Positions 32,170-40,132 of a stretch of DNA of 49,130 bases are shown here, in pieces. The stretch spans positions 1-49,130 of IMG/VR virus record IMGVR_UViG_3300022562_001274; one strand, given 5' to 3'. Every line of letters begins with the position of its first letter. Within the stretch, counting starts at the first letter, position 1. Under the pieces are notes generated by a model that made no database searches, was not told the origin of the DNA, and saw nothing but the letters and a program-made list of their open reading frames with translations. A program made the position numbers and the translations under genes. This DNA comes from a virus.

Positions 32170-34535
32170 TGCCGCTGACCACCCTCACCCCCTCGAGCAT
32201 CATCGACGCGACGGGCTGGACCGGCGCGACCGTTGCCAACCTCAATTCCTCCAATGATGTGCGGGCGACCGATGGCCGTCCGGCCGAGGCGATCTACGCC
32301 GAGCTGACCGATACGCCGACCGATTTCGGCCAGGTCAACGGCGACATTGTGCTCCGGGTGGAAGCGCGGACGGTGGGCAGCGTCAGCCGCGTGAAGTCCC
32401 TCCTGCTCGAGCTGCTCGATGGCGCGGGGAACGTCCTGGGGTCGGGCTCGACCGGGGACATTACCAACACCGACGCCACGTACACCGTCACGGTCACCGG
32501 CCGCACCGACAACAAGACGGCGGCCGACGCCTTCCGGCTCCGGGCCACGGTGCAAGAGGGCGGCGGAATGGGCGACTCCGCCACGGTCGAGATTGACCTG
32601 CTCGACGTGGACGTCAACTACTCGGTGGCGGCCTCGGAAATCACCGGCAGCGGCTCCGCTGCCCTGGCGATGGGCCGGGCGGCAGCGGCCGCCGTGGCGA
32701 TCGCGGGGGTCGGGGCGGGCGCCCTGGGCCTGGGCCGCTCGGCAGCGGGCACGGTGGCCTACCCTGAAATCACCGGCAGCGGCGCGGCGGCGATCGTGGT
32801 GGCGGGGAGCGGCGCGGGCAATGCGCCGATCAGCGGGGCGGGGGCGGGGACGTTCGCCCTGGGCCGTTCGGCCGCCGGGGTGGCCGAGTATGCCGTCGTC
32901 CTCAGCCCCTCGAGCAATATCGCGCCGAGTGCGGCGACGGCGACGACCGCCCGCCTGGCAGCGCCGTCGGGCAAGACGACCGGGGATTTCGAGGCCGGCC
33001 GCATCAGCGACGATACGAACCCGCTGCCGGCGCTCGACCTCACGACTGATGCCTACACGGAGCTGGCCTGGTGTCTGATCGCGAGCCCCCGGCTGCCCAT
33101 CGGGTCGGTCCTCACCTTCGAGGTGGTGGAATCCGACGGGACGGTCCTCGACACCTACACCGTCACCCCGCAGTACACCATCGGGGCCTCGCCGGTCCTG
33201 GGCTCTGGCGCGGCCGCGATCGTCCTGGGCGTGGCCGGCGCCGGCGCGGTCGAAGTGCGGGGCGCTGGCAGCGGGGCGCTCGCGCTCGGGAGGAGTGCGG
33301 CCGGGACCGTCGAGGTCCGGGGGGCTGGCTCCGGGGCCCTGGCCCTGGCTGGTGCCGGGGCCGGGACCGTGGGGGCCTCTGCCATCAACGGGGCGGGGGC
33401 CGGGACGCTCGAGCTGGCGGGGGCCGGCGCAGGGGTCCTGCCGATTGCCGGGTCCGGATCCCGGGCCCTCCCCCTGGCGGGGTCGGGCGCCGGGACGGTG
33501 CCGGCGACGGGGGCCGGCGCCGCTGCCCTGGTGCTGGGCCGCGCGGCGGCCGGTGGCGTCGAGGTCCGGGGGTCGGGGGCTGGGGCCCTGGGGCCGCTCA
33601 CCGGCGCAGGGGCCGGGGCGGTGCAGGTGCAGGGCGCCGGCGCCCGTTCGCTGGCCCTGGCAGGCGCTGGGGCGGCCACAGCCCCCATCGCCGGCGATGG
33701 CGCCGGGACGCTGGCCCTGGCGGGGGTCGGGTTCGGGTTCGTCGGGGAACCGCCCCTCACCGGGAACGGGGCCGGGACCCTGGTGCTGTCCGGCGCGGCG
33801 GCGGGTTCTGCCCCGATCGCCGGCGCCGGGGCGAAGGCCCTGGCCCTGGCGGGCTCGGGTGCCGGGACGGTGGAGTCTACGGAAGTCACCGGCGCGGGGG
33901 CCGCCTCCCTGGGCCTGGCGGGTGCCGGGGCCGGTGGGGTGGAGGCGCAGGGCGCCGGCGCCGGGGCGCTCGGACCGCTGACGGGCTCCGGTGCCGGGTC
34001 CATCCCGGCGGCCGGGGTGGGCAGCGGTGCCCTGGCGCTCGCAGGGGCCGCGACCGGCTTTGTCGGCGCGACCCCGATTGCGGGGACGGGTTCGGGGACG
34101 ATCGGCCCGCTGACGGGCGCTGGGGCCGCGACGGTCCTGGTGAGCGGGACCGGGGCCCAGCCCCTGGGCCTCTCGAGTGCCGGGTCCGGGTCCATCCCGC
34201 TCGAGGGCACCGGCGCGGCCGGGCTCGAGCTGGTGGGAGCGGGGGTTGGCGCGGTCGGGGTCGGGGGCGCGGGGTCCGCTCCCCTGGTGCTCGGACGCGC
34301 GGCGACGGCGCAGGCCGAGGTCCGGGGCGCCGGGGTCGGGCTCCTGGGCCCGATCACCCAGCCGGTCGGGGTGGGCGTCGTCACCGATTTCATCCTGGGG
34401 GCGCTGTCCTACGAGGTCCGGTGCTATCCGGCGCTGGGTCCTGGCCTGGCGGCCTGCTACGAGGCCCTGGCCTGGCGCCGGGTCCGGGGCGAGCCGGCGC
34501 TGGCGCCTCACGCGATCGTGCTGCGGCGGTCCTGA
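32169..34535 (+). CDS. fibre-like protein with long Gly/Ala/Leu repeat, 788 aa
   Basis: An N-terminal beta domain (about residues 1-160) attaches to two blocks of about 10-residue half-repeats of the type GAGAGALALA / GAGAGTVEVR (blocks about 160-240 and 350-720). An interrupting globular domain lies between them. The short C-terminal cap has two Cys. The alternating small and hydrophobic residues suggest a flat beta stack or glycine-rich helix bundle. It is probably a fibre or surface adhesin. DNA repeats make it prone to expansion and contraction. Confidence 0.75.
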   Translation: MPLTTLTPSSIIDATGWTGATVANLNSSNDVRATDGRPAEAIYAELTDTPTDFGQVNGDIVLRVEARTVGSVSRVKSLLLELLDGAGNVLGSGSTGDITNTDATYTVTVTGRTDNKTAADAFRLRATVQEGGGMGDSATVEIDLLDVDVNYSVAASEITGSGSAALAMGRAAAAAVAIAGVGAGALGLGRSAAGTVAYPEITGSGAAAIVVAGSGAGNAPISGAGAGTFALGRSAAGVAEYAVVLSPSSNIAPSAATATTARLAAPSGKTTGDFEAGRISDDTNPLPALDLTTDAYTELAWCLIASPRLPIGSVLTFEVVESDGTVLDTYTVTPQYTIGASPVLGSGAAAIVLGVAGAGAVEVRGAGSGALALGRSAAGTVEVRGAGSGALALAGAGAGTVGASAINGAGAGTLELAGAGAGVLPIAGSGSRALPLAGSGAGTVPATGAGAAALVLGRAAAGGVEVRGSGAGALGPLTGAGAGAVQVQGAGARSLALAGAGAATAPIAGDGAGTLALAGVGFGFVGEPPLTGNGAGTLVLSGAAAGSAPIAGAGAKALALAGSGAGTVESTEVTGAGAASLGLAGAGAGGVEAQGAGAGALGPLTGSGAGSIPAAGVGSGALALAGAATGFVGATPIAGTGSGTIGPLTGAGAATVLVSGTGAQPLGLSSAGSGSIPLEGTGAAGLELVGAGVGAVGVGGAGSAPLVLGRAATAQAEVRGAGVGLLGPITQPVGVGVVTDFILGALSYEVRCYPALGPGLAACYEALAWRRVRGEPALAPHAIVLRRS
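32640..34350 (+). repeat. coding repeat array, about 30-nt half-units
   Basis: Dozens of imperfect half-units with core GGSGCSGGG.GC recur, in two blocks separated by about 33,110 minus 32,890 bp of non-repetitive sequence. They encode the Gly/Ala/Leu repeat of the 32169 gene. Confidence 0.75.
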
Positions 34536-34556
34536 ACCTATCGAGGGGGTGTGACA

Positions 34557-34877
34557 ATGGTGCGCGAGCTGATTTTCCTGCAGGGGTCCTCGAATGTGCT
34601 CGAGGTCCAGAAGCTGAAAAACAAGGTCACCGACACCTACCTCGATGCGGCGGCGACCGTCGAGGTGACGCTGCTCGATCCGTCCGGGGCCCCGGTGGCG
34701 GGCTCGACCTGGCCGGTGGCCCTGGCCTATGTGGCGGCGAGCGAGGGGCTGTTCCGGGGTATCCTCCCGCCGGCCGTGGCCGTGGTGGCCGGCGAGTGGT
34801 ACGAGGTGCAGCTCAACATCACCTCCGGCTCGCTGTCGTCGGTCCGGCGCATCCCGCTCCGGGCGGTGGACGCCTAG
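34557..34877 (+). CDS. small structural protein, 106 aa
   Basis: ATG 34557 has GAGGGGG upstream; GTG 34551 is less likely. The beta-rich protein (VEVTLLDPSGAPVAGSTWP) resembles small phage tail or baseplate Ig-like proteins. It is the last gene of the late block. Confidence 0.7.
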   Translation: MVRELIFLQGSSNVLEVQKLKNKVTDTYLDAAATVEVTLLDPSGAPVAGSTWPVALAYVAASEGLFRGILPPAVAVVAGEWYEVQLNITSGSLSSVRRIPLRAVDA

Positions 34878-34904
34878 CTCCCTCCCCATCCCGCCGATGG
34901 TAGT

Positions 34905-34925
34905 CCGGGGGGCGGCTCCCCCCGG
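34905..34925 (+). terminator. hairpin ending the late block
   Basis: Perfect 8-bp arms CCGGGGGG (34905-34912) and CCCCCCGG (34918-34925) with loop CGGCT. No T-run follows, so a rho-independent terminator is likely but not certain. Confidence 0.6.
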
Positions 34926-35162
34926 GTCGGCGCGGTCCCATCCTCCCTCGCTCCATCGCCCCTCCCGACCCTCCCTCCGGGCCCGGGGTGCGTCCTGGCG
35001 GGAAGGTCGGAAAGCCGAGTCAACCCCCCATTTATTCGCGCGACGTTGGCGCCTGCCGCGCGATCGCCCCCGAAAACGGCCAAGTGGCCTAACCCCATTC
35101 TTATATTAGGGTTAGGGCGCGGGGGTTCCGCGCTCGGTGTCCTGACCTATACGGAGGTGCGT
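34926..35162 (+). promoter_or_regulatory. late/early boundary region with inverted repeat
   Basis: This gene-free stretch holds an AT-rich patch with TTATATTA. A perfect 8-bp inverted repeat surrounds it: CCTAACCC (35088-35095) and GGGTTAGG (35109-35116). A GGCC-AAGT-GGCC mini-palindrome lies just upstream. TATATT (35102-35107) could be a -10, but no standard -35 is present, so an activator-dependent promoter is possible. GGAGGTG serves ATG 35163. Confidence 0.5.
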
Positions 35163-35420
35163 ATGACCCGCGCAACGGAGAAGCCCCTGCGGCGGCTGGT
35201 GCAGGCCGGTTCCTTTGGGACGATGGTGCTCGAGCTGAGGGCGGAGACGATCGTGCTCCGCCCCTACCGCTCCCGCCGGGGTGGCCCGGCCGAGGTCCTG
35301 GTGTCGCACGGCGCGATCTACCTGCGCTCGATGATGGTCCGGGTGGAGGCGGAGCGGGCGGCCAAGCGGAAGGCCCGGGCGGCCAAGGCCCGGGCCGGCC
35401 GGAAGGGGGGCCGGCGGTAG
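35163..35420 (+). CDS. small early protein, 85 aa, basic tail
   Basis: ATG follows GGAGGTG. A beta-rich N-terminal part (about 1-55) is followed by a strongly basic Lys/Arg/Ala helix, suggesting nucleic-acid binding. First gene of the early region. No family recognised. Confidence 0.7.
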   Translation: MTRATEKPLRRLVQAGSFGTMVLELRAETIVLRPYRSRRGGPAEVLVSHGAIYLRSMMVRVEAERAAKRKARAAKARAGRKGGRR

Positions 35421-35451
35421 GCCCCCAGGGCCCCGGTCCCATCCCGGTCCC

Positions 35452-35489
35452 CGCAAGCCCTTGCGGAAATCGGGGCCCGATGTTAACGT
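35452..35489 (+). promoter_or_regulatory. early palindrome promoter 1
   Basis: CGCAAG-CC-CTTGCG (35452-35465); -35 TTGCGG (35461-35466); spacer 17; -10 TAACGT (35484-35489). The start point should be near 35496. The leader then carries a GGCGGGG/CCCCGCC hairpin and the CCTGACCCGGAGGT box before ATG 35543. Confidence 0.8.
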
Positions 35490-35542
35490 AGTGGAGGCGG
35501 GGCGCTGACCCTCCCCGCCGTCACCCTGACCCGGAGGTATCT

Positions 35543-35800
35543 ATGTCCGATCGTCCCTCCCTCAATCCTGAGACCGGCACCCCCTGGTCCCGCGCGGAGC
35601 TAAAGGCCGCGTTCGACCTGGTGGCGAATCGGTCCCATTGGAAGAACCCGATCCGGCGGACCGTGCCGGCGGGCACCGACCTCGAGCTGGTCCGCGAGGC
35701 GGTCATCTTCTACACCGGCTCGGTGCCGGAGTTCTCCACGAAGCCCGACGGCTCGACGCTTGTCGTCGCCATCGGGTACTTCGCAGCCGTGGGGGCCTAA
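35543..35800 (+). CDS. small early protein, 85 aa
   Basis: ATG lies six bases after GGAGGT. The pattern NPETGTPWSRAELKAAFDLVAN...WKNPI occurs in small phage proteins of unknown function. Expression should be strong from the palindrome promoter just upstream. Confidence 0.75.
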   Translation: MSDRPSLNPETGTPWSRAELKAAFDLVANRSHWKNPIRRTVPAGTDLELVREAVIFYTGSVPEFSTKPDGSTLVVAIGYFAAVGA

Positions 35801-35801
35801 G

Positions 35802-36056
35802 ATGCCCCGTCCCATTGATCGCGACGCCCTGGACCGGCTCGCGGAAGTGCTCGAGGAAATCTCGGACCTGGTGGACGAGGCCGAGGACCTGGTGGCCGGC
35901 TCGAGCGAGGCCAGCCGGGCGGAGGCCTACTGGCTGGCCCACCTCCGGGCGGCGCTCGGCAAGCAGCGCGGCTCGATGTGCTCGATGCAGGACGCGGTGG
36001 ACGCGCTCGAGGAGGAGCTGACCGAGGCCGAGGAGGAGGTGTCCGATGCCCGCTAA
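35802..36056 (+). CDS. acidic helical protein, 84 aa
   Basis: Nearly all helix, with Asp/Glu-rich termini and a likely coiled coil. It could be a small DNA-mimic or an oligomeric regulator, but nothing specific is visible. Confidence 0.65.
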   Translation: MPRPIDRDALDRLAEVLEEISDLVDEAEDLVAGSSEASRAEAYWLAHLRAALGKQRGSMCSMQDAVDALEEELTEAEEEVSDAR

Positions 36057-36222
36057 GGTCCCCCTCTGCCCGACCACCGACGATGTCGCGCGGTGGCCCG
36101 ATGCGGTGCTCAAGACCCTGTTGTCATTCGGCGAGCTGGCTGTCGCCAAGCCGTATGTCCTCGACCGGCTCCGGGCGGAGGCGTTCGCCCGGGGCCTCAC
36201 CCTGACTGGAGGTGCCAAGTGA
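36046..36222 (+). CDS. small early protein, 58 aa
   Basis: ATG 36046 lies within the end of the preceding gene behind GAGGAGGT. The 58-residue reading frame ends in TGA overlapping the next GTG. Coupling on both sides supports it. It is helical with a KTLLSFGELAVAKPYVLDRL core. Confidence 0.7.
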   Translation: MPAKVPLCPTTDDVARWPDAVLKTLLSFGELAVAKPYVLDRLRAEAFARGLTLTGGAK

Positions 36223-36455
36223 CCCGCTCCCGCTCCACCCCCGCCCCCGCCCCGATGCCTGGGATGATGTCGGAGGCCCTCACGAAGATGACCGATGGCC
36301 TGGCGTTCGTCCGGGGCGATGCCCTCGACGCGATGCGGTACGGGACCGCCGTGGAGGGCGTCCTGCTGATGCAGGTGCTCGAGCTGCTCACCCCGGTCGA
36401 GCGCCTGGTGGCCCAGGTCCGCGAGGCCCGGGCGGCCGAAGGGCGGGCCAAGTGA
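36219..36455 (+). CDS. small early protein, 78 aa
   Basis: GTGA overlap behind TGGAGG. A Ser/Pro-rich N-terminus is followed by two amphipathic helices. No family recognised. Confidence 0.65.
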   Translation: MTRSRSTPAPAPMPGMMSEALTKMTDGLAFVRGDALDAMRYGTAVEGVLLMQVLELLTPVERLVAQVREARAAEGRAK

Positions 36456-36670
36456 GCGGCCCGCCAGAAATTCCGAACGGGCTGCACCTGCGCGAGGCGG
36501 TGAAGCTCGCGCAGCAGCTCGGGCTCCGGGTCCGCATCGCGCGGGGCACCGGGGACTACATCTTCTCCTGGCCCGGCGGCTCGATGCGCCACAATTGTCG
36601 GCGGAAGGACTGCAGCCGGGCCCTCGTCAACCTGCTACGCCGGGTTTCCCGGGGGGAGTCTCCACGATGA
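36452..36670 (+). CDS. small early protein, 72 aa
   Basis: GTGA overlap. Helix (LREAVKLAQQLGLRVRIARG) then beta and a basic CRRKDC segment; the family is common in phages with HTH-adjacent early genes, where it may bind nucleic acid. Function unknown. Confidence 0.65.
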   Translation: MSGPPEIPNGLHLREAVKLAQQLGLRVRIARGTGDYIFSWPGGSMRHNCRRKDCSRALVNLLRRVSRGESPR

Positions 36671-36852
36671 AACGCTCCGAACGCGCGGCGCTCCGCCGCG
36701 AGCTGGCGGTCCTCGAGGCCCGGTTCTACCGCGAGTATGCGGTGGAGCCCCGGACCCGCCACGGCCACGACCGCCAGGCCCGTTCCCTCGAGTCCCTCGA
36801 TCGTCGGATGGCGGCGATCGAGGACCGCCTCAACCCCCGGCGGGCCCGGTGA
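36667..36852 (+). CDS. small basic helical protein, 61 aa
   Basis: ATG overlaps the previous stop; GGGGGAG upstream. Rich in Arg/Glu with a probable coiled coil. No family recognised. Confidence 0.65.
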   Translation: MKRSERAALRRELAVLEARFYREYAVEPRTRHGHDRQARSLESLDRRMAAIEDRLNPRRAR

Positions 36853-37058
36853 GCGCGATGTCGTCCCGCTGGCTCGCCGGGGTGCCCTGCCCCGAGTGTG
36901 GAGCCGAGCGGCTCTACGTGGCCCTCGACGGGTCGGTGGTGTGCGTGGGGTGCCCTGGGGACCCCGGGCCCGAGGATATGCCTGGCGGGGGCGGGGAGCC
37001 CGGGGTGCTCCCCCTCCGGCCCCGCCGGGTGGCCGGCGGCTCCCGGGGGGCCTGGTGA
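36849..37058 (+). CDS. zinc-ribbon-like small protein, 69 aa
   Basis: GTG overlaps the preceding stop; ATG 36858 is an alternative. CPEC and CVGC (about residues 14-35) form a classic four-Cys knuckle. The rest is Gly/Pro-rich. Confidence 0.7.
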   Translation: MSAMSSRWLAGVPCPECGAERLYVALDGSVVCVGCPGDPGPEDMPGGGGEPGVLPLRPRRVAGGSRGAW

Positions 37059-37270
37059 GCCCCCGGCCGGTCCTCTACCGGGCCCGGGCCAAGGAGGCCC
37101 TGCTCCTGGCCCGGATCGCCCGGCGCCTGGGGGCGCCGTCCGGGGAGGTGGTGGCCTACCTCGAGCGGGCGGCCGAGATGCGCCGGGCCTGGTGGGCCGG
37201 GGAGGTCCGCCGGGGGGCCCCCGGAAGCTGGCCCCCGCAAGGCCTTGCGGAAACCGGGCCCGGATGCTAA
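37055..37270 (+). CDS. small early protein, 71 aa
   Basis: GTGA overlap. Helical and Arg-rich. Its last codons and stop are formed by the next palindrome promoter, so the promoter is embedded in the gene end. Confidence 0.65.
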   Translation: MSPRPVLYRARAKEALLLARIARRLGAPSGEVVAYLERAAEMRRAWWAGEVRRGAPGSWPPQGLAETGPGC

Positions 37271-37273
37271 TGT
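37236..37273 (+). promoter_or_regulatory. early palindrome promoter 2
   Basis: CGCAAG-GC-CTTGCG (37236-37249); -35 TTGCGG (37245-37250); spacer 17; -10 TAATGT (37268-37273). The leader (37274-37331) is homologous to that of promoter 1, including the GGCGG/CCGCC stem and CCTGACC box. Confidence 0.8.
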
Positions 37274-37331
37274 TCTGTCAGGCGGAGGCGCTGACCTGCC
37301 CCCGCCATCACCCTGACCGACGAGGTGTTCA

Positions 37332-37757
37332 ATGACCGCTCTCTCCAAGTCCTCCCTCCAGGCGCTCCGGCTCGATGTGGACGCCGCGCTGGCTGAAGTC
37401 GCGGCCAAGCACGGCCTCGTGATCAAGCTCGGCAACGGCTCCTTCAGCCCCTCTCACGCGACGTTCAAGCTCGAGGTGTCCACCGTCCGCGAGGATGGCC
37501 TGGTGCTCACCAAGGAGGCCGATCGCTTCCGTCAGGCGGCGACGGTCTACGGGCTCGAGCCCTCCGACCTGGGCCGCGAGTTCGTGGCCCTGGGCGAGCT
37601 GTTCCAGCTCGTGGGCCTGACCACCGGGTGGAAGCAGCCCCTGCTCGGGCGGCGCGTGAAGGATGGCAAGATGTACAAGTTCACCAAGGTGGCGGTCCGG
37701 GCGGGCCTCGACGCTCGCGCTCGTGTCGTCGCGCAGGTGGCCGGGGGGGCCAAGTGA
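37332..37757 (+). CDS. conserved phage protein of unknown function, 141 aa
   Basis: The start is ATG. The pattern LRLDVDAALAEVAAKHGLVIKLGNGSF and the ATFKLEV strand recur in many unrelated phage early regions; function is unknown to me. An alpha N-terminus is followed by beta strands and a GRRVKDGKMYKF segment. Confidence 0.8.
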   Translation: MTALSKSSLQALRLDVDAALAEVAAKHGLVIKLGNGSFSPSHATFKLEVSTVREDGLVLTKEADRFRQAATVYGLEPSDLGREFVALGELFQLVGLTTGWKQPLLGRRVKDGKMYKFTKVAVRAGLDARARVVAQVAGGAK

Positions 37758-38107
37758 AGGCCCCCGCGATGCGGCCGTTCAATCGCCGCGATTTCGACGC
37801 CTTCGCCGGCGCGGTGCCGTGGACGGTGACCTGGGCGCCGATCGTCGGCGAGGCCGAGCTGGCGCTCGGAGATGCCTGGTGCGCCGAGGATGCCACGGCC
37901 GTCCTGGTGGTGTGCGACGCGACGGGCGTCGAGGTCCTGTTCAACGACGCCGAAGGGACCGGCTGGCGCCGGGAGTGGGGCAACGAGGCGCTCGACGTCC
38001 ACGGCGCCCGGGTGTTCGGCGAGTTCCTCCTGTCCCTGGCCCCGAAGGGCGACCTGACGCCCACGATGCTCCGGGTCCTGGGTTTCACCCCGCACGTGGG
38101 AGGTTGA
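37754..38107 (+). CDS. early protein, 117 aa
   Basis: GTGA overlap with the preceding gene. Mixed alpha/beta, with FNRRDFDAFAGA at the N-terminus and a Trp-rich middle. No recognisable catalytic motif. Confidence 0.65.
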   Translation: MKAPAMRPFNRRDFDAFAGAVPWTVTWAPIVGEAELALGDAWCAEDATAVLVVCDATGVEVLFNDAEGTGWRREWGNEALDVHGARVFGEFLLSLAPKGDLTPTMLRVLGFTPHVGG

Positions 38108-38109
38108 GG

Positions 38110-38334
38110 ATGTGCCTGTCGTCCCTGCGGCCTGGGCCCGATCGGGCCCGGCCGGCCGACCCGGTGGCGGCGCAGTTCGGTGCCGTCGCCGACGCGGTCC
38201 TGGCCTTCACCGATGCCCTCGAGGCGGCCGGGTGCCCGGCCCCCGAGGTCGGGGAGGTCTATGGCCGCATCCTGGGCCCCGCGAAGCGGGCCCTGGTGGA
38301 GCACCGCAATCGGAAGGAGGTCCGCAATGGCTGA
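38110..38334 (+). CDS. small early protein, 74 aa
   Basis: ATG follows TGAGG. A Pro/Arg-rich N-terminus precedes helices containing GAVADAVLAFTDALEAAG. No family recognised. Confidence 0.6.
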   Translation: MCLSSLRPGPDRARPADPVAAQFGAVADAVLAFTDALEAAGCPAPEVGEVYGRILGPAKRALVEHRNRKEVRNG

Positions 38335-38668
38335 ACGCAATCCGTTCCGCGACTACCTGGGGAACCGGGGCGCCCGGCGCACCGGCCCCGAGGGTGGGGC
38401 CCAGGATGGCGGCCGGGGATGGGTCGCCGTCTACCGCGCGGTGGACCAGGGCATCAACCCCGAGGACGGGGGGCCCTGGGCGATCATCTGCGAAACCCAC
38501 AAGACGCTCCTGCAGGTGGACACGCTGGCCGATGCCCGGTCGGTGATGGCCTACGGCTCGCAGGAGTTCTGCGACTGCTGCCGGGGCACCTGCGGCTTCA
38601 GCGAGGTGTTCCGCTGCCCGTCCTGCTTCCGGGGCGGGCCCCGACCCGAGGAGGAGTCCGATGGCTGA
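38327..38668 (+). CDS. zinc-binding small protein, 113 aa
   Basis: ATG with GGAGG upstream. The central part has CETHKTLLQVDTLADAR and a C-terminal Cys cluster (CDCC, CGF, CPSC), suggesting one or two zinc sites. It could bind DNA, but no homology is claimed. Confidence 0.7.
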   Translation: MAERNPFRDYLGNRGARRTGPEGGAQDGGRGWVAVYRAVDQGINPEDGGPWAIICETHKTLLQVDTLADARSVMAYGSQEFCDCCRGTCGFSEVFRCPSCFRGGPRPEEESDG

Positions 38669-38888
38669 GGGCGTCCGGCCGGAAACGATCGAGAAGGCGC
38701 GGCGCGAGGAAGCGGCCGCGCAGATGGGCTCCCCTGGTGCCGAGGGGACCCGGCGGGCGCTCGAGGACAACGCGGCGGGGTGGGCGCGGGGCTACGACGC
38801 CGAGGTGCAGCGCCTGGCGGATGCGCTCGAGCGGGCCCGGTCCCAGGCCGCCTTCTGGCACCGCATCGCGGCGGCGGTGGGCTCGTGA
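38661..38888 (+). CDS. small helical protein, 75 aa
   Basis: The ATG overlaps the previous stop. It is helical with an Ala/Gln/Arg coiled-coil-like C-terminus. Confidence 0.65.
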   Translation: MAEGVRPETIEKARREEAAAQMGSPGAEGTRRALEDNAAGWARGYDAEVQRLADALERARSQAAFWHRIAAAVGS

Positions 38889-39331
38889 GGGCCCCGGAGG
38901 TGCCGCCCCGGGACCGGTCCTCGACCGCCCACCTGCAGTCCTTCGAGCCCTTCAGTTCGGCGGACCCGCGCTGGCGGCTTGGGGTGCGGGGGGCGAAGCG
39001 CCGGCGGCAGCACCTACAGCGCCGGGCGAAGCTCTGCGACCTGGTGCGGCGCCTGGCGGCGCTTGGGGCCCTGCTCGGACGGGCCCCGACGACCCGGGAG
39101 GTGGCGGACCATTTCGGGGTGGCGGCCTACCACACCCTGGCGCAGCGGTTCGTGGGCCGGCCGAGTCGGGGTCGGGGTCGGGCGCGGAACGGGTGGCGGC
39201 GCTGGCTCCGCCTGGCGGGGCTCGAGCACCGGCCCCGGGGTCAACACGGCAAGGTGCCGCAAGCGGTGGCGCAAGGGCTTGCGGTCCGGCCCGGGGACGA
39301 CTATCCTGGGGGCACCAATGACGAGAATTGA
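38885..39331 (+). CDS. basic DNA-binding-like protein, 148 aa
   Basis: GTGA overlap. A helix-turn-helix-like segment (RAPTTREVADHFGVAAYHTL, about residues 66-85) lies in a strongly Arg-rich protein, so DNA binding is likely. Its 3' end contains early promoter 3. Confidence 0.7.
   Translation: MRAPEVPPRDRSSTAHLQSFEPFSSADPRWRLGVRGAKRRRQHLQRRAKLCDLVRRLAALGALLGRAPTTREVADHFGVAAYHTLAQRFVGRPSRGRGRARNGWRRWLRLAGLEHRPRGQHGKVPQAVAQGLAVRPGDDYPGGTNDEN
39270..39307 (+). promoter_or_regulatory. early palindrome promoter 3
   Basis: CGCAAG-GG-CTTGCG (39270-39283); -35 TTGCGG (39279-39284); spacer 17; -10 TATCCT (39302-39307). The predicted start point is only a few bases upstream of ATG 39318, so this transcript may be almost leaderless. 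It leads to the Cro-like gene. Confidence 0.75.
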
Positions 39332-39566
39332 CCCCCGGGGCTCTGCCCCTCGATGCGCGTTCACCGACGAGTTCGGGGACGACGATGCAGCGGTGTTCTG
39401 TCAGGAAGCGGCGGAGGTCCTGCTCCGGGTGGTGTGGGAGAATGGGGCCGCCGTCACCTACCCCTACTGCCGGTCGCACGGCGAGGGGATGGAGCGCACG
39501 TTCCGGGAGAAGGGGCGCCCGGTCAGCGTGACCCCGATCAAGCCCTGGAAAGGAGAGGCCGAATGA
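39318..39566 (+). CDS. small protein with Cys/His, 82 aa
   Basis: ATG lies just after the promoter 3 -10 box. Cys residues and a CRSH motif (about residue 51) may bind metal. Its TGA overlaps the regulator's ATG. Confidence 0.7.
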   Translation: MTRIDPRGSAPRCAFTDEFGDDDAAVFCQEAAEVLLRVVWENGAAVTYPYCRSHGEGMERTFREKGRPVSVTPIKPWKGEAE

Positions 39567-39811
39567 CGCGAGTGGCGACGGTGCGCCCGGTGAAGGACGG
39601 CGCCTGGCGGCAGATGCTGTTGCGCCAGGCCGGCCTCCGGCAGAGCGATGTGGCGCGGGCGCTCGGGGTGTCGGAGACCACGGTGTCGCGGGTCCTCCAC
39701 GATGCCTACCCCTGGACCGAGGGCGATGCGGCGGCGAACCGGGCGAAGGTCCAGGGTTACCTGGCTGAAGTGACCGGGATGCCGGTGGCGACGCTCTTTC
39801 CGGGGTCCTGA
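39563..39811 (+). CDS. Cro/CI-like helix-turn-helix regulator, 82 aa
   Basis: ATG has AAAGGAGAGG upstream. Residues about 19-46 (RQAGLRQSDVARALGVSETT) form a canonical XRE-type helix-turn-helix. It is transcribed from one of the palindrome promoters and is the best candidate to bind the CGCAAG-N2-CTTGCG operators, which would give autoregulation. That link is inferred. Confidence 0.85.
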   Translation: MTRVATVRPVKDGAWRQMLLRQAGLRQSDVARALGVSETTVSRVLHDAYPWTEGDAAANRAKVQGYLAEVTGMPVATLFPGS

Positions 39812-39820
39812 AAAACGGAA

Positions 39821-39850
39821 CGCCACCGACGTTGACCAGACGTGGTGGCG
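39821..39850 (+). terminator. hairpin after the regulator gene, overlapping a possible promoter
   Basis: CGCCACC-(G)-ACGT pairs with ACGT-GGTGGCG around loop TGACCAG, 11 bp with one bulge. The loop holds TTGACC (39832-39837), a strong -35, with TACGGT (39857-39862) 19 bp later. It may be a terminator, an operator, or both. Confidence 0.55.
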
Positions 39851-39928
39851 CTCCCCTACGGTGTGTGCCCCTGACCAGAGGCACCGGGAAGTTAGGGTGC
39901 CGGCGAGGGGGCCGCAAGAGGTGGCTCG

Positions 39929-40132
39929 ATGGGCGATGCTCGCTGTTGCGTGGATTCGTGCGAGGCCCCGGTGGTGGTGCGGATATGGGGGGATGCGTTC
40001 TGCGACCCTCACGCCGCGCTCTACCGGACGCTGATTCGGAAGTCCGGCGCCCTAGCGCCGAAGGAGGAACCGGTGGTGCTCCTGCCGCCGGATGATGGCT
40101 CTGACCGCTTCAACCTGGGCCTCGACGGCTGA
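39929..40132 (+). CDS. small protein, 67 aa, Cys-rich N-terminus
   Basis: ATG follows AGAGGTGG. Three Cys (RCCVDSC) and a later CDPH suggest a zinc site. It opens the replication module. Confidence 0.7.
   Translation: MGDARCCVDSCEAPVVVRIWGDAFCDPHAALYRTLIRKSGALAPKEEPVVLLPPDDGSDRFNLGLDG

Noticed and set aside
32640-34350. The repeat block as a CRISPR array.
   Set aside because: Units are imperfect, contiguous and in frame, encoding a Gly/Ala/Leu repeat, with no spacers.
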